Positions 23,702 to 33,242 of a stretch of 42,319 bases of DNA are shown here, in pieces; the first letter of the stretch is position 1; each line of letters begins with the position of its first letter. The position numbers and the translations under genes were made by a program. Below the pieces are notes generated by a model that did no database searches, had not been told where the DNA came from, and worked only from the letters and a program-made list of their open reading frames with translations. Source of the DNA: Bradymonadales bacterium (lineage in GTDB: Bacteria > Bdellovibrionota > UBA2394); contig REDG01000020.1 in NCBI GenBank assembly GCA_007693605.1, forward strand, positions 1 through 42,319, read 5' to 3'.

Positions 23702-24037
23702 TTAAACCAACTCTGCCTCCCAAATTCGCCGTTGATTATTGTGCTGCCGGCAGAGCAGCCGAAGATTGGGAGCATTGGAATCCCCACCCTTCGAAAACTC
23801 CATAATATGATCCCACTCCAGCCCAAAATTCGAACCACACGACCTACCCGATCCGGGCTCCACAAAAACACAAGTCCCCTCATCTCTCTTCCAAACCTCC
23901 GCACGAACTGATTTTGGAATATGACGGCTTCTTTTGATTTCTGCGGAACAAAGAACTTCCGTAGCGGTAGCCGTTCTCTGGCGATCACTTTCCCGAGTCT
24001 CAAATTCGATGCCCTGCAGTTGAAAAAATGAACGGGC
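23702..24037 (-). pseudogene. Remnant of an HNH endonuclease gene
   Basis: One minus-strand frame is open from just after a TAA (24038-24040) to a TAA at 23702 but has no ATG, GTG or TTG near its beginning. It encodes a complete HNH domain: RHIPKSVRAEVWKRD, C..GSGRSC, LEWDHI (catalytic H), GGDSNAPNLRLLCRQHN. Cysteines and the D-H, N and H catalytic residues are intact. Related full-length proteins I know from Bdellovibrio-like bacteria carry a 200-300-residue N-terminal region that is absent here. The codons SLDSHNFKP in the next frame upstream may be its displaced remains. It is best read as a 5'-truncated, frameshifted gene, probably untranslated. Confidence 0.75.
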
Positions 24038-24425
24038 TTAAAGTTATGGGAGTCTAAACTTTCATTTTTTAGAAAACACGGCCCGCGAGCGAATTTAAGA
24101 CCAAAGCCAATTCCGCTGCGGAAGTGAACTGCGGGCAGAAACTGATCAATGAAGCCCATATGCAACAAACAAAGAGAATGAGTCTTCGAAAAACTCACTT
24201 TCATTTTTGGGGGGTATGAAACGACTGTGGAAACATTCTTGGGATTTGCAATGGTATAGACGAAGCCAAGAAAAGCTTTGATGGCAAAAATTGTCTTTCT
24301 AAGGTTCGGTGGTCAAAATTGGGCCGAACAGTCTGGCAAAATTGCCACGAGTTAGGGCTCAGGGGCCCAAAATCTCAGGCTTTTTTCAGGCGGTCCCGAT
24401 TTTGCAGTTCTACTCAAGCATAGAG
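24038..24425. other. 388-base stretch without a confident gene
   Basis: Between the HNH remnant and the PA14 lipoprotein there is no ORF I can support. A minus-strand frame is open from 24204 towards the HNH remnant and may contain decayed HNH N-terminal coding sequence, but it resembles nothing clear. A plus-strand frame is open from 24309 into the lipoprotein gene, but its first 39 residues precede a better start. The region is more AT-rich than its neighbours, consistent with decay. Confidence 0.5.
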
Positions 24426-25625
24426 ATGAACCATTCATTTGAAAGCTCTAAGCTTCAGGATTTTCGAGACCAAGTGCTTCTTGGCTCTCGACTCTTTTGG
24501 CTAGGTCTCTTTGCATTCATTTTTCTTTCAGCTTGCGCTGCAGATCCAATCTTGAGCCCTATTGGATCTCAGAGTCTAGGAGGGCTCGGAAGTGATCCCG
24601 AAAGCACGCCCTCCCCCGATCAAGATCCCCTAGGCAATCCGGGGCCTTATGGGGAAAATCCAGAAGCCCCCTTTGTTCCTCCAGGGGGTTCAGGCTCCGA
24701 GGGCTCTGACTCTGAAGAAGAGGGACAAGGCGAGCCAGCCGGTGAGAGCGGCGGTTCCGATTCATCGGGAGGAACTTCCGGCGGAGATGGTGAAGATTCA
24801 CAACCCGCTGGGTCCGGAGCCGGCGAGGAAGCTTCTAGTAATCCGGTTTGTGACCCCTTAACCAGCGGCTCTCAAGACTCAAGCTCAGATCTGCAGGCGG
24901 GAATTCGAGGAGAAATTTCTTACATCAATTCAGCCGCTCAGCAGGTTTATGATTTTTGGACTTATGATCTGGCAACGGATCGCTATCTGCCGGCAAACAG
25001 TGTCGACGGAACAGTCTATATGCCTAAATTCGATGTGCCCACTCGGCCGTTTAGCATGGGCTTTGTACCTTCAGGATCTTCGGAAGCCCTTAAGAAGGAT
25101 GACGGAAATCCTCTGGTAGAAAATTTTAGTCTTCGATTTGAGAGTCTACTGATCTTGCCAGAGAATTATCCTGAAGGCCGTTATGAGATTGCCATCCTCT
25201 CTGATGATGGAAGCATTCTGTATTTGAACGGTCAGAGCGTCATTGATAACGACGGCAATCACCCGACTCGCATGGGCTGCCAGCCAGCCGGTGCAAGCCC
25301 ACTTCATTTAACTCAAAACAGCGAATTGGAACTGGAACTTCTGTACTATCAAGGGCCCCGATACCATATTGCCTTAGTGGTGATGTGGAGGCTTCTCTCT
25401 GAAGATGAAACGGCCGGACATGATTCTCAATGTGGCAAGACCGGCAACCACACTTGGTTCAACCCAGACTCTAACCCGATCCAACCCACCAGCAATTATT
25501 TGAAGCTTTTGAGTGACGGTTGGGAAGTCATCCCACCTTCAGCCTTTCGACTGAAGAATTCAGAGCTCAACCCTTGCGCGCCCGGCTCAGATGAGCCGGA
25601 TGCCACTGGAGGTTCCCCCGGTTGA
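24426..25625 (+). CDS. PA14-domain lipoprotein with Gly/Ser/Glu-rich spacer
   Basis: The 399-residue product has a lipoprotein signal ending in the lipobox LSAC (Cys at about residue 37). A low-complexity Pro/Gly/Ser/Glu-rich spacer of about 110 residues follows, then a PA14-like domain (about 150-330). This contains YEIAILSDDGSILYLNG and VIDNDGNHP, the typical PA14 turns for carbohydrate or ligand binding. Two cysteines flank the domain. The upstream in-frame ATG at 24309 would put 39 extra residues before the signal, so the ATG at 24426 is chosen. A surface-exposed glycan-binding or adhesion role is likely by family, unproven here. Confidence 0.82.
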   Translation: MNHSFESSKLQDFRDQVLLGSRLFWLGLFAFIFLSACAADPILSPIGSQSLGGLGSDPESTPSPDQDPLGNPGPYGENPEAPFVPPGGSGSEGSDSEEEGQGEPAGESGGSDSSGGTSGGDGEDSQPAGSGAGEEASSNPVCDPLTSGSQDSSSDLQAGIRGEISYINSAAQQVYDFWTYDLATDRYLPANSVDGTVYMPKFDVPTRPFSMGFVPSGSSEALKKDDGNPLVENFSLRFESLLILPENYPEGRYEIAILSDDGSILYLNGQSVIDNDGNHPTRMGCQPAGASPLHLTQNSELELELLYYQGPRYHIALVVMWRLLSEDETAGHDSQCGKTGNHTWFNPDSNPIQPTSNYLKLLSDGWEVIPPSAFRLKNSELNPCAPGSDEPDATGGSPG

Positions 25626-25722
25626 TCTTCATTAGATCTTTGCCTTTAGCGACACTCTCTTTCTGATTTCCCATTGCTGATGAGCCTGCTAGCCTACCCC
25701 TAAATGCGGCCTGGGGTAATTG

Positions 25723-27075
25723 ATGGCGAGTGACACCATAGGGGCAGATCCCCACGAGGGAGAAGAGTCTCTGTGGTACAAGGTTTACTTGCGGCCTCAG
25801 ATGCTTCTCTTGCTTTGCCTTGGCTTCGCCAGCGGCCTTCCCTCACCCCTGATTTTTTCGAATCTTTCGATCTGGCTTCGCTCCGTAGATGTGAGCCGAA
25901 CGGATATTGGCTACTTTGCTTTTGCTACCACTCCCCTCGCACTCAACTTTCTGTGGGCCCCCTTTGTGGATCACCTTCGTCTTCCCTTTTTTTCAAAGAC
26001 ATTCGGTCAGAGAAGGGGCTGGGCAATTTTTGTCCAGAGCCTCGTGATGATTGCCATTCTCCTTTTGAGCTTTTCTGATCCGACCAGCAATCTTGCAAGA
26101 ATGGCCATACTTGTCATTTTTCTGTCCTTTTGCTCCGCCACTCTCGATGTGGTGCTAGATGCTTTTCGGGTGGAGCTTCTAAAACTCTCGGAGCAAGGCG
26201 CGGGAGCTTCTGTTTATATTGCCGGTTGGTATCTTGGCGGCATGTTGATTGGAGGGGCCGTCGGCCTCATGCTTGCCGAGAGATTTGGTTGGAATGCGGC
26301 CTACCTCCTTCTCGCCATGGCTGGCAGTGTTGGCCTTCTTGCTGTGCTTTTCAGTCCGGAACCCAAAGAACTCGTGGCCCAAAGAGCAGAGGCAGAATCA
26401 AGGCGCACGCCCGAGGCTCGAGGGTGGGAGGCCATTGAAGAGTGGATTGAGATGAGCGTGATCGAGCCCTTTCGCGAATTCATGAAACGGGATTATTGGC
26501 TGCTGATTTTGAGTTTTGTATTTGTCTTTCGATTGGGTGACGCCCTCTTAGGGCGGATGTCTGGGGTCTTTTATCGAGATATGGGTTTTAGTCTCACGGA
26601 AATTGCGACCGTGAGTAAAGTTTACGGATTGACGGCCACTTTAGTGGGGATCGTTTTGGGGGGAATCCTCGCCACTCGCATCGGGGTCTTGAAGGCCCTG
26701 TTTGTTTCAGGTCTTGCGACCGCTCTCACAAACTTGACTTACTCATGGCTCGCCATGGCCGGCCATGATATGGGGGTCTTCATTTTTGCCGTCGTCTCCG
26801 ATAATTTTACAAGTGGCCTCGTGAATGTGGCTTTTGTCGCCTATCTCTCAAGCCTCTGCAATGTGGCTTTTACGGCCACTCAGTATGCTCTTTTGGCCAG
26901 TCTGGGCAATCTATCTCGAATTCTTTTCTCTGGCGTCAGCGGGTGGATGGTGGACTCACTTCACGGCAGCTGGGCCTTCTTCTTTTGGATTACGGCCATC
27001 GTCGCTCTAGCTGGCCTGCCCCTGCTTCTCGTTCTGATGAGAAAGATTCCCCAAATTAACCCGACCCGAGCTTGA
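25723..27075 (+). CDS. ampG: AmpG-like muropeptide permease (MFS)
   Basis: The 450-residue MFS protein carries the AmpG features LGFASGLPSPLIFSNLSIWLR in helix 1, LNFLWAPFVDHLRLP after helix 2 and a cytoplasmic interdomain segment near 225-250. AmpG imports anhydromuropeptides for wall recycling, which would also suit a predator digesting peptidoglycan. Sites of about 12 membrane segments are visible. The frame opens with TTG-ATG at 25720; the ATG at 25723 has a GGGG ribosome site 6 nt upstream. No ampD or ampR is nearby. Family assignment is good; substrate assignment is by similarity. Confidence 0.85.
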   Translation: MASDTIGADPHEGEESLWYKVYLRPQMLLLLCLGFASGLPSPLIFSNLSIWLRSVDVSRTDIGYFAFATTPLALNFLWAPFVDHLRLPFFSKTFGQRRGWAIFVQSLVMIAILLLSFSDPTSNLARMAILVIFLSFCSATLDVVLDAFRVELLKLSEQGAGASVYIAGWYLGGMLIGGAVGLMLAERFGWNAAYLLLAMAGSVGLLAVLFSPEPKELVAQRAEAESRRTPEARGWEAIEEWIEMSVIEPFREFMKRDYWLLILSFVFVFRLGDALLGRMSGVFYRDMGFSLTEIATVSKVYGLTATLVGIVLGGILATRIGVLKALFVSGLATALTNLTYSWLAMAGHDMGVFIFAVVSDNFTSGLVNVAFVAYLSSLCNVAFTATQYALLASLGNLSRILFSGVSGWMVDSLHGSWAFFFWITAIVALAGLPLLLVLMRKIPQINPTRA

Positions 27076-27170
27076 AGTTTTGTGCTTGACCCGCTCTCCG
27101 GCGCTCGGGCAATCTCCGTTGGAGGCCTTAGTAAGGGCGTTTCTGTCACCCAAAATATGTAGGAGCTTTC

Positions 27171-27992
27171 GTGAAGAAACTAAGTGTTTTGATTTTCGCA
27201 GGAATAATTTCATGGACCAACTTCGAACCCGTCGCATCCGCTTCAGGAAGCTGCGGAGACGGGTTCAAGGCGCTGTCTGTGAGAACAGCAAATCCTGAAA
27301 GCTTGGGAGTGCGGGCGCCTTTGAGTGCTGGACTCCTAGTTCAACACTGGTTGATGGTCTTCGGTGGGGTTGTCATCAATCCCTATGAGTTGAGGCCTTG
27401 GCCCGTTTCAGTGAAGGTTTATCAAGACAAAAGATACTTGGATAATATCCCAGGTGCGGTCTGGCGCTTGGATTACCGAAGAGATCGGAGAAGGGATAAA
27501 AGAAACTTTGATCGTCTGCCCTTCCAACCTGTGATCCAGATATTTTCGGGCGACCAGATTTTGGTGGGAGGCTCTCATCAGGTTCAGGAGGATTCATCCG
27601 TTCTCGCTTTTCGGGTGAGACCTAAAGAGGGTCGATGGAAGGATCTGCCAAGCACTTATATCTCAGCACAAGAAATCGATATACTGTCGCGTTGGCTGAG
27701 GGACAAGAGCTCTTATCTCTTTGCTCCACAAGGGGATGTTAGAGATACACTCCTCGTCACGCAGGTGCAACTCTTGCAGTCACCAGGAGAGGGCCCAAAC
27801 AATTTGTTTCTAGAAAACCTTTCGGATGTTCCAGAAAATAGCTTGTTGTTTCAAGTAGATCTAGCGAACACCTTAGCTGGCTCCCACACGCTTTACCAAA
27901 GCGTTGCGGTCAGAGTTATTCTTCTAGAACTCGAGGATGGCACGAAGTATCCTGTCATTATTGGCATAAGACCGATGCCCCGCCACTTTTGA
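27171..27992 (+). CDS. Exported protein of unknown function
   Basis: The 273-residue protein starts with GTG, preceded by AGGAG at 5 nt, and has a signal peptide (MKKLSVLIFAGIISWTNFEPVASA). The mature part is soluble and beta-rich, with a basic patch (RLDYRRDRRRDKRNFDRLP) and paired strands such as VIQIFSGDQILVGGSHQV. A C-terminal segment VAVRVILLELEDGTKYPVIIG resembles no family I can name. Base use is slightly more AT-rich than the neighbours. It is convergent with the gamma-glutamyltransferase gene (35 nt apart). Confidence 0.75.
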   Translation: MKKLSVLIFAGIISWTNFEPVASASGSCGDGFKALSVRTANPESLGVRAPLSAGLLVQHWLMVFGGVVINPYELRPWPVSVKVYQDKRYLDNIPGAVWRLDYRRDRRRDKRNFDRLPFQPVIQIFSGDQILVGGSHQVQEDSSVLAFRVRPKEGRWKDLPSTYISAQEIDILSRWLRDKSSYLFAPQGDVRDTLLVTQVQLLQSPGEGPNNLFLENLSDVPENSLLFQVDLANTLAGSHTLYQSVAVRVILLELEDGTKYPVIIGIRPMPRHF

Positions 27993-28027
27993 GCCCCAAC
28001 AAAAGGGGATCAAAAGATGACGGCAAA

Positions 28028-29818
28028 TCATTCTGCGATCGCTCGACCTTGGCCGCGAGGATCAGACACCGCCTTGAGAGCTTGGCCGTCGTGTTCGACA
28101 GCTTGAATGCTGCAACCTAAGTTTGCTTCCTTTATGTCGTAGCCCATTTCTTGCAGGTTCGATGCCAAGGGCTCAGGAAAGCCCGGCGCTTCGACACTGA
28201 TCTGATCGGGCCTCCATTGATGATGATAACGAAGCGTTTTCTGAGCTTCCTCGAGGCTCATGCCATACTCATATCGATTCAAGAGGGTTTGAAACACGCA
28301 GCTAATAATGCGAGTTCCGGCAGGGCTCCCCAAAGCCATTTCAGCGCGGCCAGTGTCAGGATTCAGCACAATGGTCGGCGACATACTGCTGAGTGGCCGT
28401 TTTCTTGGTTCAATCTTGTTGGGCTCCCCGCCAATTGCTCCGAAAAGATTTGAGGCTCCAAGCTTGGTCGTAAAATCATCCATTTCGTTGTTCAGAACAA
28501 TTCCAGTCGACTCTACGACCACACCCGATCCGAACCAGCCGTTGATCGTCTGTGTGGAAGCCACCGCACTTCCGTCAGCGGTGATCAAGCTGAAGTGCGT
28601 CGTCTCATCACTCTCTCTTGGCTCGGCTCGCCATTTTGATTGCACCTCATCGGAAGCTCGAAAGGAGTTTTGAGAAATGATTTGCCAAGTTCTTTGCGCA
28701 TAATCTCGACTTATCAGTTCAGTGAGGGGAACCCGCACGAAGTCCGGATCGCCCATGGCGCTTGCGCGGTCAGAAAAAGCCTGCTGCATACTTGCAACCG
28801 TCCTGGCGACATTCAAAGAATCTGCATTGCCTCGCTCAGCCAAACTCCCAAAAGAGAGCGCCTGAAGCATTTGAATGATATGCGCGCCCCCTGAGCTTGG
28901 CGGTGGCATCGAGTAAATCTTTCTCCCGTGAACGAGGGCCTCCACAGCCACTCGTCGCTTCACTTCATAAGCTTCAAAGTCGGCTCGATCCACTAGACCC
29001 CCAGCCTGAGCAAAGGCATCCAGAATGGCTTGGCCCACCCAAGACCGATAGAAGCCGTCTCGGCCCTTCGCCTGAATCTCTCTCAAGACTCGCCCAAGAT
29101 CTCTTTGAACCAAAAGATCTCCTTCTCGAAGCGGTTCTCCCTCTCGATGAAAGAAAATCTTGCGAGCCCCCGGGCTTTTCCAAAGAACAGAAGCCCTCCA
29201 GTCCAGTGCGCCCTCAAGGTGGTCGTAGACTGCGAAACCTTCTTCCGCCAGCTTAATCGCGGGCTCTAGAACTTCAGCCCAAGGCAGCTTGCCAAAGTCT
29301 CGGTGGATTTCATACAGACCCGCAACCAAGCCCGGCACCCCAACCGCCAGAATCCCGTCTCGCGAAAGATCGGGAACGAGCTCGCCCGAGCGGTTCAAAT
29401 ACATTTGGGAAAAAGATCGAAGGGGGGCTACTTCTCGAAAGTCGAAGGTATGCAACTCGCCCGTCGATGCATCATAAAAAAGCAAAAAGCCCCCTCCACC
29501 CAAACCCGTTGACTGAGGCCTCTCGACAGAGACCGCAAAAGACATCGCGACAGCGGCGTCCACAATATTTCCTCCTCGTTTCAACATCTCAGCACCCGCC
29601 TCAGAAGTGCCAGAGCCTTGAGAAGCAATGGCGAAACTTCTACCCTCAGCACGATGAGTTTCTGGAATCTCGCTCACTGCCCATGGCAGGCTCTGCGAAG
29701 GCTCCAAATGGATGGCATCGGAATGCTCAACTTGGTGTCGAGCGCAAGAACTGACGATCAGGATGAGAAAGCAGAACTTTACAAACGCGCCAAACTTGAG
29801 GGAAGGGGTATGTCCCAT
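28028..29818 (-). CDS. ggt: Gamma-glutamyltransferase, predicted lipoprotein
   Basis: The 596-residue precursor hydrolyses or transfers the gamma-glutamyl group of glutathione-type compounds. The signal peptide ends in a lipobox-like VSSC (Cys25), so it is probably membrane-anchored in the periplasm or outer membrane. Conserved regions include RGGNIVDAAVAMSFAVSVERP, GLGGGGFLL, the self-cleavage site DETTHFS (catalytic Thr406, new N-terminus of the small subunit) and KRPLSSMSPT. All are intact, so autoprocessing is expected. The ribosome site AAAGGA precedes the ATG. The upstream kinase gene ends 29 nt before it, making this the last gene of a likely six-gene operon with an ABC transporter. 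Confidence 0.95.
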   Translation of the reverse strand: MGHTPSLKFGAFVKFCFLILIVSSCARHQVEHSDAIHLEPSQSLPWAVSEIPETHRAEGRSFAIASQGSGTSEAGAEMLKRGGNIVDAAVAMSFAVSVERPQSTGLGGGGFLLFYDASTGELHTFDFREVAPLRSFSQMYLNRSGELVPDLSRDGILAVGVPGLVAGLYEIHRDFGKLPWAEVLEPAIKLAEEGFAVYDHLEGALDWRASVLWKSPGARKIFFHREGEPLREGDLLVQRDLGRVLREIQAKGRDGFYRSWVGQAILDAFAQAGGLVDRADFEAYEVKRRVAVEALVHGRKIYSMPPPSSGGAHIIQMLQALSFGSLAERGNADSLNVARTVASMQQAFSDRASAMGDPDFVRVPLTELISRDYAQRTWQIISQNSFRASDEVQSKWRAEPRESDETTHFSLITADGSAVASTQTINGWFGSGVVVESTGIVLNNEMDDFTTKLGASNLFGAIGGEPNKIEPRKRPLSSMSPTIVLNPDTGRAEMALGSPAGTRIISCVFQTLLNRYEYGMSLEEAQKTLRYHHQWRPDQISVEAPGFPEPLASNLQEMGYDIKEANLGCSIQAVEHDGQALKAVSDPRGQGRAIAE

Positions 29819-29847
29819 GATGGAGTCCTTTCAGAAGTTTGTTTTAT

Positions 29848-31380
29848 CTAGCCAATGATTCTCTTTAAGCAAAACTCGAAACAGGTATTAGCTTCCTGCT
29901 CGACAAGATGCAACTCTGTCTGATGCTCTTTCAATATCTGCTGGCAAATCGGAAGCCCAAGACCTGTGCCCTCACCCGCCTTCTTTGTTGTAAAGAAGGG
30001 CTCAAAAATCTTCTCGCGAATTTCTTCAGGAACACCAGGCCCTGCATCCAAGACTTGAATCTTTAGCCGTTCGCCAAAGTCCTGACAGCGAATCTCAACG
30101 AACCTTTGTTCGGCCGTTGAGGCAGCAGAAAGAGCGTTGTTGATTAAATTCACAAGAACCTGACAGATTCCAATCTCATCGCACTCGACCTGCAGCTCAG
30201 CAGCCACTTCAATGCGTACAGAGACATCCCATCGGGTGGCATTGGACGAAGTGAGCATCACAGCTTCTTCTACGAGTTCTCTTAAGTTCTGAGGCTTAAA
30301 GCTCGGGACATCCTCTCGACGAGAAAATTTTCGCAGACTTTCAACAATCCGAGAAATTCTGTGGGTCGACTTCTCGATTTTTTCAAGGTAGTTTTTGACC
30401 AAGTCAGGATCGTCACCCTTTTTAGAAATCATCCCTCGAGCAGCCAAAATCACCGCCAGAGGGTTGTTGATCTCGTGCGCAATTCCTGCTGCCATTTCCC
30501 CTAGTGAAGCCAGCTTCGACGCATGAATGGACTTAGCTCTCTCATGATTCAGCTCTCTCTCTAGTTTCTTTCGGTCGGAGATGTCCTGACATGTTCCGAA
30601 AATCTCAAGCACATTCCCTTCAGGATCTTTCAATCCCTTGCCGCGGCACTCTAACCAAACTGGAGCAGAAGGATTTAACACCAGCCGACACTCAATAAAA
30701 AATTCATCTCCAGACTTGAAAGAGGACTGAACGGTTGACATCCAAAGCTCGCGATCTTCAGGATGAATCATGTTTTTCACATCCAAGAAATGAGGAAGAT
30801 CAGCGCTGTCTGAGATTTGAAACAGCCGCCTCATTTCGTCAGACCACCAGCTCAGCTTGCAAAGCGGAAAGTAAGCCCAACTGCCCAACTTGGCAGTCTC
30901 TTCTGATTGACTGAGATTCTTTTGAAGGCGCACCTCCTCTGTTACATCTAAAAAGATGCCATCCCAGAGCACGGAGCCGCAGTCTCCGCGACGGGGGTTA
31001 CTTCTAGCCGAGATCCATTTCACTTGGCCAGCTCGAGTTAAGATTCTTCCCGTCCACTTAAAGTCAGTCATTTCTCGAGCGCTTCTACGAATTCTTGAAA
31101 TCAGATCTTGGGCATCGTCTGGGTAGATCATCTTCATGAAAATGCCAGGATCTTTGTCGTAATCCTCTTTTGGAATTCCGAAGACAGCGCAAACACTCTG
31201 GCTCACAAAGGGGAATGTCATCTCTTCGGCGGGAGTCATCTGAAACTGGTAGACGCAACCGGGTGAATTCTCAATGAGACCCTCGAGCTGTGCCGTTCTT
31301 TCTCTCAGAAGCTGAGTCGTCGTATTTAAACGACCTTCTAAGTCTTCTGGCTTTTCTGTAGTAACGGCCTCTTTCTTCAT
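29848..31380 (-). CDS. PAS-domain sensor histidine kinase (soluble)
   Basis: The 510-residue kinase has no membrane segment. Two PAS-like domains (about 32-150 and 160-270) precede a dimerisation domain with the H-box [14 protein letters not shown] (His302). The ATPase domain has N-box [14 protein letters not shown]1 DAGPGVP and G2 GTGLGLPIC. This is the HisKA type found with PAS inputs in NtrB-like kinases. The ATG overlaps the upstream kinase stop (ATGA at 31377-31380). It is closely similar in design to that kinase, indicating tandem duplication. Signals are probably cytoplasmic. The REC protein at the head of the pair is the probable target. Confidence 0.94.
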   Translation of the reverse strand: MKKEAVTTEKPEDLEGRLNTTTQLLRERTAQLEGLIENSPGCVYQFQMTPAEEMTFPFVSQSVCAVFGIPKEDYDKDPGIFMKMIYPDDAQDLISRIRRSAREMTDFKWTGRILTRAGQVKWISARSNPRRGDCGSVLWDGIFLDVTEEVRLQKNLSQSEETAKLGSWAYFPLCKLSWWSDEMRRLFQISDSADLPHFLDVKNMIHPEDRELWMSTVQSSFKSGDEFFIECRLVLNPSAPVWLECRGKGLKDPEGNVLEIFGTCQDISDRKKLERELNHERAKSIHASKLASLGEMAAGIAHEINNPLAVILAARGMISKKGDDPDLVKNYLEKIEKSTHRISRIVESLRKFSRREDVPSFKPQNLRELVEEAVMLTSSNATRWDVSVRIEVAAELQVECDEIGICQVLVNLINNALSAASTAEQRFVEIRCQDFGERLKIQVLDAGPGVPEEIREKIFEPFFTTKKAGEGTGLGLPICQQILKEHQTELHLVEQEANTCFEFCLKRIIG

Positions 31381-33242
31381 GACTCTAGAGTCCCCTCAAT
31401 TTCACAAAGCCTTTTCGGCAAGCGAATCTCAAAGCAAGTATTGGGGCCCGAGTCATTCAACCGAATGCTTGCATGATGAGACTTTAAAATCCCCCTACAA
31501 ATCGAGAGCCCTAGTCCGGTGCCGGAGCCCACCTCCTTCGTCGTGAAAAAAGGCTCGAAAAGTCTATTCACAAATTCTTTAGAAATACCAGCCCCTGAAT
31601 CCTTTACTGATAGCAGCACCTCCTCTGACTGCTCGGTCAGACACAACTCCAACCACGCTCCGGGTTGCCCTCTCAATGCATCAATCGAGTTATTCATCAG
31701 GTTGACAAGAACTTGTTCGATCTCAATCTCATTGCAAAAGAACTTACAATCCACCTCCTGATTCAACCGAATCTCCACCCCACCTCTTGTGGCCCTCGAC
31801 TCCACCAAAGCGACCGACTCCGCTATAATATTTGAAAGCCTATGAAACCCCCGAGCATCGGCCGCCGAACTTCTCGAGAACCTCTTTAGGCCCCTCACAA
31901 TTCGAGACACCCGCCGACAAGACTTTTCAAGCACCTCAATCTTCTTTTGAAATCGTTCGGGTTGCTCACGATATCGCTCTAAAAGCTTTAGGTTGGCAGA
32001 AATAATAGACAAAGGGTTGTTGATTTCGTGAGCCACCCCAGCCGAAAGCTCGCCGAGCGAAGCCAATTTTGAAACCTGCAAGGTTTTGAGCCGCTCTTCC
32101 TGCAGACTCTGTTCAGCTTGAAGTCTCTCAGTCACATCTTGGCAGGTGCCAACAAGCCCCTCGAATTCCCCTGTCGATCTCCACTTCGCCTTTGCCCTCA
32201 ATTCAATCCAAGAAAATTCATTGCCGCAGCCCACGCGGCAGGTTGCATTGAGGGGCTGCCCCGACCGGATTGATCGTTCCAGTCCAGACTTCAACTCTCT
32301 TCGATCGTGGGGGTGAATATTCAAGAGAAGTCTCTCGTTCAGATTGTCTCTGGAACCAAAGAGGTCTGGTATAATCTCCCTCATTTGAGAACACCACTTC
32401 GAGCGCCGAAAATCTTGATGAAATGTCCATGTCCCCATTTTTGCCAGGGCCTTGGCTTCTGCGAGTTGCTGTTCCATATCTTCCATCTCTGTGACATCTC
32501 GGGCCGCTGCGTACAAAAGCTGAGACTCAAGATCTGGAGTCGTGTTCCAACTCAAAGTTCGATAGCTTCCGTCTTTTGTTCGGTAACGATTCTTGAACTG
32601 AATGGTGGTGCGCCCCGACCGCAAAGCCTCAATCTCTCTCAATGTTGGCTCAACATCGTCGGGATGAACAAAGTCGATAAAGGGTCGTTGCAAAAGTTCT
32701 CCGTCACTGTAACCCAGTCGTTCCCAAGCACGATTCAGCTTCTTGAAGCGGCCGTCGGTACCTGCAATACAAAGAAGCTCTGGGGCCGTTTCAAAGAAGG
32801 TGGCAAGCTCTTCTTGGGCTCGATCAAGCTTGAAACGGAGCGCCTTGGATTCGCTCCTTAACCTTCGGCGCTCCGTCACATCCGAGATGACAAGAACAAA
32901 CTGATCCGGATTGGGCGTCGGCATCGCTCGACACTCAAACCAGCGAGCTCCATCGTCGCCAGCCGTAAAGAGGTCCTGATATTCAAAAGCCTCCGCCAAT
33001 TGCCCCCGGTCCAATTCATCAATCGCCCGCTGAAGTGGCTCAATGAGATCAGCGGGCACAAGCTCCGACAGCTTCCGATTTCTCACCTCGCCTGGTGGAA
33101 TAAAAAGCGCTGAAACATCTCTGTACCAAAGCTGAACAACCCGCGTGTCTCTATCTACCAAGAAAGTGAGATCGCTGACCGCACTCAAGACCTCCTCTGT
33201 TGATGTTATTTTCTCTTCCAATTTTTCTAGTCTATCAGGCAT
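31377..33242 (-). CDS. PAS-domain sensor histidine kinase (soluble)
   Basis: The 621-residue soluble kinase has three PAS-like segments (about 15-125, 145-255 and 262-375) followed by the H-box [14 protein letters not shown] (His405) and an ATPase domain with LVNLMNNSIDAL, DSGAGIS and GTGLGLSIC. Open frame extends to 33296, but that start lies inside the REC gene. The ATG at 33242 has an AAGG ribosome site 5-6 nt upstream and overlaps the REC stop by 8 nt. The product shares the last 250 residues' organisation with the next gene, so the pair probably arose by duplication with loss of one PAS unit. Confidence 0.94.
   Translation of the reverse strand: MPDRLEKLEEKITSTEEVLSAVSDLTFLVDRDTRVVQLWYRDVSALFIPPGEVRNRKLSELVPADLIEPLQRAIDELDRGQLAEAFEYQDLFTAGDDGARWFECRAMPTPNPDQFVLVISDVTERRRLRSESKALRFKLDRAQEELATFFETAPELLCIAGTDGRFKKLNRAWERLGYSDGELLQRPFIDFVHPDDVEPTLREIEALRSGRTTIQFKNRYRTKDGSYRTLSWNTTPDLESQLLYAAARDVTEMEDMEQQLAEAKALAKMGTWTFHQDFRRSKWCSQMREIIPDLFGSRDNLNERLLLNIHPHDRRELKSGLERSIRSGQPLNATCRVGCGNEFSWIELRAKAKWRSTGEFEGLVGTCQDVTERLQAEQSLQEERLKTLQVSKLASLGELSAGVAHEINNPLSIISANLKLLERYREQPERFQKKIEVLEKSCRRVSRIVRGLKRFSRSSAADARGFHRLSNIIAESVALVESRATRGGVEIRLNQEVDCKFFCNEIEIEQVLVNLMNNSIDALRGQPGAWLELCLTEQSEEVLLSVKDSGAGISKEFVNRLFEPFFTTKEVGSGTGLGLSICRGILKSHHASIRLNDSGPNTCFEIRLPKRLCEIEGTLES

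Noticed and set aside
23647..24204. 185-codon minus-strand reading frame opening at an ATG
   Set aside because: It is out of frame with the HNH remnant over the same bases. Only the HNH frame has recognisable protein sequence; the 185-codon frame is composition-driven.
24309..24425. N-terminal extension of the PA14 lipoprotein
   Set aside because: The added 39 residues would precede the lipoprotein signal peptide, which works only near the N-terminus.
27065..27109. CCCGAGC/GCTCGGG inverted repeat at the end of ampG as a terminator
   Set aside because: The loop is 31 nt, the left arm overlaps the final codons and there is no T-run.
28001..28015. CCCC/GGGG pair between the convergent unknown and ggt genes as a terminator
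   Set aside because: The stem is only 4 bp and no T-run follows; too weak to call.
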